Positions 40,100 through 43,936 of a stretch of DNA of 43,936 nt are shown piece by piece. The position numbers were made by a program, and so were the translations under genes. Below the pieces are notes generated by a model. It searched no databases and was not told where the DNA came from. It saw only the letters and a list, made by a program, of their open reading frames with translations. The first letter of the stretch is position 1; every line of letters starts with the position of its first letter. Origin of the DNA: Cellulomonas sp. (GTDB lineage Bacteria; Actinomycetota; Actinomycetes; Actinomycetales; Cellulomonadaceae); the NCBI RefSeq assembly GCF_015234515.1, contig NZ_JADGMY010000008.1, forward strand, positions 1 through 43,936. The letters run 5' to 3'.

Positions 40100-41719
40100 T
40101 CAGAGCACCTCGGTCGCGGTGCGCTCGACGGCCAGACCGGCCTCGTAGCGCTCGAGCCAGGCGGCGTAGCCGGCGACGTCGGCAGGGTCCGGCGCGACGA
40201 CCTCGATCTCGGCGTCCGCGAAGACCTGCGTCGTCAGGTAGGTGCCCAGGTCCTGCGACGCGCCGCTCGCGAGGTAGCCCGCGAGCACCGCGATGCCCCA
40301 CGCGCCGCCCTCGCCGGCGGTGCGGCCCACCGCGACGGGCGTGTCCACGGCCGCCGCGAGCAGCCGCTGGGCGACACCCGCCGTGCGGAACAGGCCGCCG
40401 TGCGCGTACATCGCGTCGACCTCGACGCCCTCGCCCGCGAGGATCCGCATGCCCAGGCTCAGGGTGCCGAACGCGCCGTACACCTGCGTGCGCACGAAGT
40501 TGGCCAGGGTCAGCCGGCTGTCCGCGGTCCGCACGATCAGCGGGCGCCCCTCCTCCAGCCCGGTGACCGGCTCGCCGGCCAGGTAGTTGTACGCCAGCAG
40601 CCCGCCGCCGTCGGCCTCGCCCTCGAGCGCCTCGCGCAGCAGGACGCCGAACACCTCGTCCGGCCCGGCCTGCGACCCGAGCGCGGTGGCGAACCGGCCG
40701 AACACGCCGGCCCACTCCCCCAGCTCGCTCGCGCCGTTGTTGCAGTGGACCATCGCGACCAGGTCGCCCGCGGGCGTCGTCACGAGGTCGATCTCGTGGT
40801 GCACGGCCGCGAGCGGCTTCTCGAGCACGACCATCGCGAAGATGCTGGTGCCGACGCTGATGTTGGCGGTCCGGGGGGCCACCGACGCCGTGGCGACCAT
40901 GCCGGTGCCGGCGTCGCCCTCGGGCGGGCACAGCGGAGTCCCGGCGCGCAGCGTGCCCGTCGGGTCGAGCAGCGCCGCGCCCTCGTCGGTCAGCACGCCG
41001 GCCTGCTGGCCCGCGACGAGCACCTGCGGCAGCAGGTCGCGCAGGTGGTCGACGGGCAGCCGGTCGGCCGCGAGCGCGTCGTAGCGTGCGAGCAGGTCGG
41101 CGTCGTAGTCGTGCGTCGCCGGGTCGACCGGGAACATGCCCGAGGCGTCACCGACGCCCAGGACCTTGCGGCCCGTCAGGCGCCAGTGCACGTAGCCGGC
41201 GAGCGTCGTGACGAACCGGACGTCCGGCACGTGCGGCTCGGCGTCGAGGACGGCCTGGTGCAGGTGGGCCACGGACCAGCGCAGCGGGATGTTGTAGCCG
41301 AACAGCTCGGTGAGCTCGGCGGCGGCCGGTCCGGTGGACGTGTTGCGCCACGTGCGGAACGGCACGAGCAGGTCGTCGTCCCCGTCGAAGGCGAGGTAGC
41401 CGTGCATCATCGCCGAGACGCCGATGGCGGCCAGCGACGTCGGGCGCACGCCGTACCGCTGCTCGGTGTCGCCGACCAGGTCGGCGACGGCCGCGCGCAG
41501 CCCCTCCCACACGGCGTCGAGCGAGTACGTCCAGGTCCGCCCGTCGAGCTGGTTCTCCCACGCGTGGCCGCCGCTCGCCAGCACGGCGTGGTCGTCACCG
41601 ACCAGCACCGCCTTGATGCGGGTGGACCCCAGCTCGATGCCGAGGGTCGCCCGTCCCTGCGTGACGGCCTCGCGTGCGGCGTCCCGGCGGGTGTCCGCGT
41701 CGTCGTGGTGGTGCGCCAT
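40100..41719 (-). CDS. araB: L-ribulokinase (FGGY family)
   Basis: 539-residue FGGY carbohydrate kinase. N-terminal phosphate-1 loop GIELGSTRIKAVLVG (about residues 27-41), GVSAMMHGYLAFD, WRNTSTGPAA, and in the C-terminal half ISVGTSIFAMVV, MYAHGGLFRTAGVAQRLLAAAVDTPVAVGRT and GGAWGIAVLAGYL are characteristic. Context (araD and araA downstream in the same operon) makes L-ribulose the likely substrate; related xylulokinases share these motifs. ATG at 41719 follows GGAGAGGGAG at longer spacing. First gene of the operon, preceded by hairpins and a LacI-type operator. Confidence 0.9.
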   Translation of the reverse strand: MAHHHDDADTRRDAAREAVTQGRATLGIELGSTRIKAVLVGDDHAVLASGGHAWENQLDGRTWTYSLDAVWEGLRAAVADLVGDTEQRYGVRPTSLAAIGVSAMMHGYLAFDGDDDLLVPFRTWRNTSTGPAAAELTELFGYNIPLRWSVAHLHQAVLDAEPHVPDVRFVTTLAGYVHWRLTGRKVLGVGDASGMFPVDPATHDYDADLLARYDALAADRLPVDHLRDLLPQVLVAGQQAGVLTDEGAALLDPTGTLRAGTPLCPPEGDAGTGMVATASVAPRTANISVGTSIFAMVVLEKPLAAVHHEIDLVTTPAGDLVAMVHCNNGASELGEWAGVFGRFATALGSQAGPDEVFGVLLREALEGEADGGGLLAYNYLAGEPVTGLEEGRPLIVRTADSRLTLANFVRTQVYGAFGTLSLGMRILAGEGVEVDAMYAHGGLFRTAGVAQRLLAAAVDTPVAVGRTAGEGGAWGIAVLAGYLASGASQDLGTYLTTQVFADAEIEVVAPDPADVAGYAAWLERYEAGLAVERTATEVL

Positions 41720-41736
41720 CGCGTGCTGCTCCCTCT

Positions 41737-41792
41737 CCGGGCGTCGTCGCCCGGCGTCGTGCTCACGGCCACCGGGTCCAGTCGACCCGGTG
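41737..41792 (-). promoter_or_regulatory. Two hairpins in the araB leader
   Basis: A nine-pair stem (41770-41778 with 41784-41792, loop CAGTC or its complement) and a seven-pair stem (41737-41743 with 41748-41754, loop TCGT) lie between the operator and the araB start. They may shape leader RNA or be additional palindromic protein sites. Confidence 0.45.
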
Positions 41793-41797
41793 CCCCG

Positions 41798-41813
41798 ATG
41801 TTAACGATCACAT
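41798..41813. promoter_or_regulatory. Candidate LacI-family operator of araBDA
   Basis: ATGTTAACGATCACAT is an imperfect 16-base palindrome with a central CG, the standard LacI-family layout. It lies between the lacI-type gene and araB, about 80 bases before the araB ATG. Confidence 0.65.
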
Positions 41814-41831
41814 GACGGAGAAGCCAGCCGC

Positions 41832-42905
41832 TCAGGCGCCGTCGGCGGCCTCCCGCGACGCCGACGACCGCCGGACGACCAGCTCCGGTGCGATCGACTG
41901 CTGGGTCGGCTGCCCGCCGGTCAGCGCGTCCGCGACGGCCTGCACCGCACGACGCCCCAGCTCGTCGAAGCCCTGCCGCACCGTCGTGAGCGGCGGGGAG
42001 TAGAACGCGGTGCCGGGCTCGTCGTCGAACCCCACCACGGCGACGTCCTGCGGGACGCGGACACCGGCCTGCCCGAATGCCGCGAGCAGACCGAGCGCCA
42101 GCTGGTCGTTCGCGGCGAACACGGCCTCCGGCAGCCCCGCGCGCAGCAGCTCGAGACCCACGGCGTGCCCGTCGGCCGCCGACCACCCGCTCGCGGGGTG
42201 CGCGCGGACCGGCGCCCCGGCCGCCTCGAGCGCGTCCTGCCACCCGCGCCACCGGTCCCGGGCGTCGTACCAGTCCTGCGGGCCCGCGACGTGCAGGACG
42301 GACCGGCGACCCGACGCCAGGAGGTGCTCGGTCGCCAGCCTGCCGCCGGCCACCTGGTCCACGGACACCGTCGGCAGCTCGACCCCCTCCCGGCCCGACG
42401 ACACGAGCACGACGGGCACGGGCAGGTGCACGCCGCTCACGGCGTCGACCGTCCCGCTGCGCGGCGCGACCACGACCACCCCGTCGACGCCCTGCGCCAG
42501 GAAGTGCTCGACGGCAGCGACCACCTCGTCCCCGCTGAAGGCGCGCAGCGTCGCGACCGACACGTAGAAGCCCGCGTCGCGGGCCGCCTGCTCGAACGCC
42601 ACGAGCGTGCTGGTCGGCCCGAACAGCGCGGTCGCCGGCGTGATGACGCCGAGGGTCCCGGTGCGCCGGGTCACCAGGGCGCGCGCGGCGAGGTTCGGCC
42701 GGTAGCCGAGCGTCGCGATCGCCTCGAGCACGCGCTCCCGCGTGGCCGGACGCACGCTCGGGTGCTCGTTGAGCACGCGGGAGACGGTCTGGTGGCTGAC
42801 GCCCGCGAGCGCGGCCACGTCGTTCATCGCCGGAGGGCGACCGTCGCGCGAGCGGTGCGCCGCGGCCGGTCGTGCGGCACCCGCCGTGCGAGGGTCGACC
42901 GTCAT
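41832..42905 (-). CDS. LacI family transcriptional regulator of the arabinose operon
   Basis: 357 residues. The N-terminal HTH is MNDVAALAGVSHQTVSRVLNEH with the hinge region IATLGYRPNLAARALVTRRTG, then the periplasmic-binding-protein-like effector domain (RTGTLGVITP ... VDGVVVVAPR ... VFAANDQLALGLLAAF ... VAVVGFDDEPG). The ATG at 42905 is four bases after the proC stop; an earlier in-frame start would lie inside proC. It sits directly upstream of araBDA, with a palindromic operator between, so repression relieved by arabinose or an arabinoside is likely. The effector is inferred. Confidence 0.93.
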   Translation of the reverse strand: MTVDPRTAGAARPAAAHRSRDGRPPAMNDVAALAGVSHQTVSRVLNEHPSVRPATRERVLEAIATLGYRPNLAARALVTRRTGTLGVITPATALFGPTSTLVAFEQAARDAGFYVSVATLRAFSGDEVVAAVEHFLAQGVDGVVVVAPRSGTVDAVSGVHLPVPVVLVSSGREGVELPTVSVDQVAGGRLATEHLLASGRRSVLHVAGPQDWYDARDRWRGWQDALEAAGAPVRAHPASGWSAADGHAVGLELLRAGLPEAVFAANDQLALGLLAAFGQAGVRVPQDVAVVGFDDEPGTAFYSPPLTTVRQGFDELGRRAVQAVADALTGGQPTQQSIAPELVVRRSSASREAADGA

Positions 42906-42909
42906 CGGG

Positions 42910-43734
42910 TCAGCCGGCGCCCAGCTCGCGCGAGCGCTCCGCGGCGGCACGCACACCCGCCACCAGGCCCGCGCGGACCGCGTGCGCGTCGAGGGCGGCG
43001 ACGCCCGCGACCGTCGTGCCCCCGGGCGACGAGACCCGCTCGCGCAGCACCGCCGGGTGCTCGCCCGTCTGCGCGACCATCGCGGCCGCGCCCTCGACGG
43101 TGGCGACCGCGAGCCGGGAGGCGAGGTCCCGGGGCAGGCCCAGCAGGACGCCCGCCTCGGCCAGCGCGTCGATCACGTAGAACGCGTACGCGGGGCCGGA
43201 CCCGGACAGGGCCGTCACGGCGTCGAGGTGCTTCTCGGCGACCCGCTCCACGAGCCCCGTCGCCGCGAGCACGCGCTCGACCAGCGCCAGGTGCTCCTCG
43301 CGCGCCGCGGCACCCGGCGCGATCGCGCTCGCCCCCTTGCCGATCAGCGCCGGCGTGTTCGGCATGACCCGCACCACGGGCGTGCCCGCGGGCAGCGCGT
43401 CCTCGTAGACCCGCAGCGGGACGCCCGCCGCGACGCTCACGACCAGCGCACCGTCGCGCAGCACGGGCGCGAGGTCCGCCAGCGCCGCGGGCACCACGTC
43501 CGGCTTGACCGCGAGCAGGACGACGTCCGCCTCGGCGACGGCGTCGCGGTTGCCGGCGGCGCGCACGCCGTGCTCCCGCGCGAGCGCGTCCGCCTTGGCG
43601 GCGTCCTGGTCCGCGACGGTCACGCGGTCCCCGGGCCAGCCGCCCGTCCGCAGGGCCGCCACGAGCGTGCCGCCCATGACCCCACCGCCGAGCACCGCGA
43701 CAGCCGGCGCCACCCCCGTGTCCTGCGTGGTCAT
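42910..43734 (-). CDS. proC: Pyrroline-5-carboxylate reductase
   Basis: 274-residue enzyme for the last step of proline synthesis. The NAD(P) loop VAVLGGGVMGGTLVAAL (about residues 13-29), the core RVMPNTPALIGKGASAIAPG and the family signature ALSGSGPAYAFYVIDALAEAG with LRERVSSPGGTTVAG are all present. The ATG at 43734 follows GGAGG with four bases spacing; the in-frame ATG upstream lacks one. The lacI-type gene starts four bases after its stop, so both may share a transcript from upstream of proC, where TAGGCT (43785-43780) could be a -10. Confidence 0.96.
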   Translation of the reverse strand: MTTQDTGVAPAVAVLGGGVMGGTLVAALRTGGWPGDRVTVADQDAAKADALAREHGVRAAGNRDAVAEADVVLLAVKPDVVPAALADLAPVLRDGALVVSVAAGVPLRVYEDALPAGTPVVRVMPNTPALIGKGASAIAPGAAAREEHLALVERVLAATGLVERVAEKHLDAVTALSGSGPAYAFYVIDALAEAGVLLGLPRDLASRLAVATVEGAAAMVAQTGEHPAVLRERVSSPGGTTVAGVAALDAHAVRAGLVAGVRAAAERSRELGAG

Positions 43735-43830
43735 CGAGCCTCCGTCGCTGCGCACCCGGCCGCGGGCGCGACCGGGACGAGCCTACTGGCGCACGCCGAC
43801 GCCAAGCCGTCACCCACCCCCACCCTCCCC

Positions 43831-43936
43831 CGTGAGAGTGCAATCCAGTCACCCCCACCCCGCGAGAGTGCAATCCAGTCACCCCCACCCCGCGAGAGAG
43901 CAATCCAGCCACCCCCACCCCGCGAGAGAGCAATCC
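43831..43936. repeat. 30-bp tandem repeat array upstream of proC, truncated by window end
   Basis: Period is exactly 30 bases (copies start at 43831, 43861, 43891 and 43921, the last cut off). A unit begins CGCGAGAGTGCAATCCAGTC and ends ACCCCCACCC. Copies differ at few positions (CGT/CGC, GTG/GAG, GTC/GCC). A degenerate tract of the same composition precedes it. There are no spacers. The minus strand carries GGGG-T-GGGGG in every unit. Confidence 0.95.

Noticed and set aside
42902..43933. Long minus-strand frame with a decapeptide repeat (GVTGLHSRGV-like) running into proC
   Set aside because: It is in a different frame from proC, is Arg/Gly-rich like other shadow frames, and the repeat is explained by the 30-base DNA repeat.
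43831..43936. CRISPR array
   Set aside because: The 30-base units abut directly with no unique spacers, and no cas genes are present.
1..43936. tRNA or rRNA genes
   Set aside because: No cloverleaf-like GTTCGA arm with matching acceptor stems, and no rRNA sequence, was noticed on either strand by eye; a tRNA search program would be decisive.

Overview
The window is very GC-rich, strongly codon-biased chromosomal DNA from an actinobacterium. The closest guess is order Micrococcales, near Cellulomonas. The reasons are GTG/TTG starts, leaderless promoters, complex I plus menaquinone genes with a likely menaquinone saturase, a bS22 ribosomal protein, and an araBDA operon. The genus is inferred, not shown. 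No tRNA, rRNA, insertion sequence, prophage or CRISPR array was found, and no gene-free stretch exceeds 300 bases.

Region 1 (1-9474) is respiratory. On the minus strand lies nuoABCDEF (nuoF runs off the left edge), led by a geranylgeranyl-reductase-family flavoprotein and, further upstream, menG. A candidate promoter with a Rex-like operator sits just in front of the flavoprotein-nuo run. On the plus strand follow a TRM11-like methyltransferase and menF.

Region 2 (9475-19795) finishes menaquinone synthesis with menD, menC, menB, menE and menA. Between them lie an HtrA-type protease, a DUF3048 lipoprotein and small membrane proteins. Region 3 (19801-25492) is a tightly overlapped cytochrome c maturation operon (histidine phosphatase, TlpA/ResA, CcdA, ResB, CcsB) beside a divergent MarR/YceI pair.

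Region 4 (26273-35519) holds the redox regulator rex, a glutaredoxin-like protein, an HAD phosphatase, a GNAT enzyme, a GH27 alpha-galactosidase, the bS22/HTH pair, acuC, a KtrAB-type potassium channel and a PPK2 kinase with a Lys/Ala-rich tail. Region 5 (35560-37549) is the least familiar part: a two-helix membrane protein, a secreted protein with a PV(D/E) repeat and an unlisted 34-residue membrane microprotein. Region 6 (37695-43936) is araBDA with its terminator, a LacI regulator, proC and a 30-bp tandem repeat array that runs off the right edge.

Together regions 1 to 4 make an electron-transport neighbourhood: NADH dehydrogenase, its quinone, cytochrome c assembly and an NADH/NAD+ sensor that probably controls the first. 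I see no clearly undescribed multi-gene system. The best leads are the Rex site, a recurring leaderless promoter layout, the PV-repeat/microprotein locus, the PPK2 tail and the terminal repeat array.
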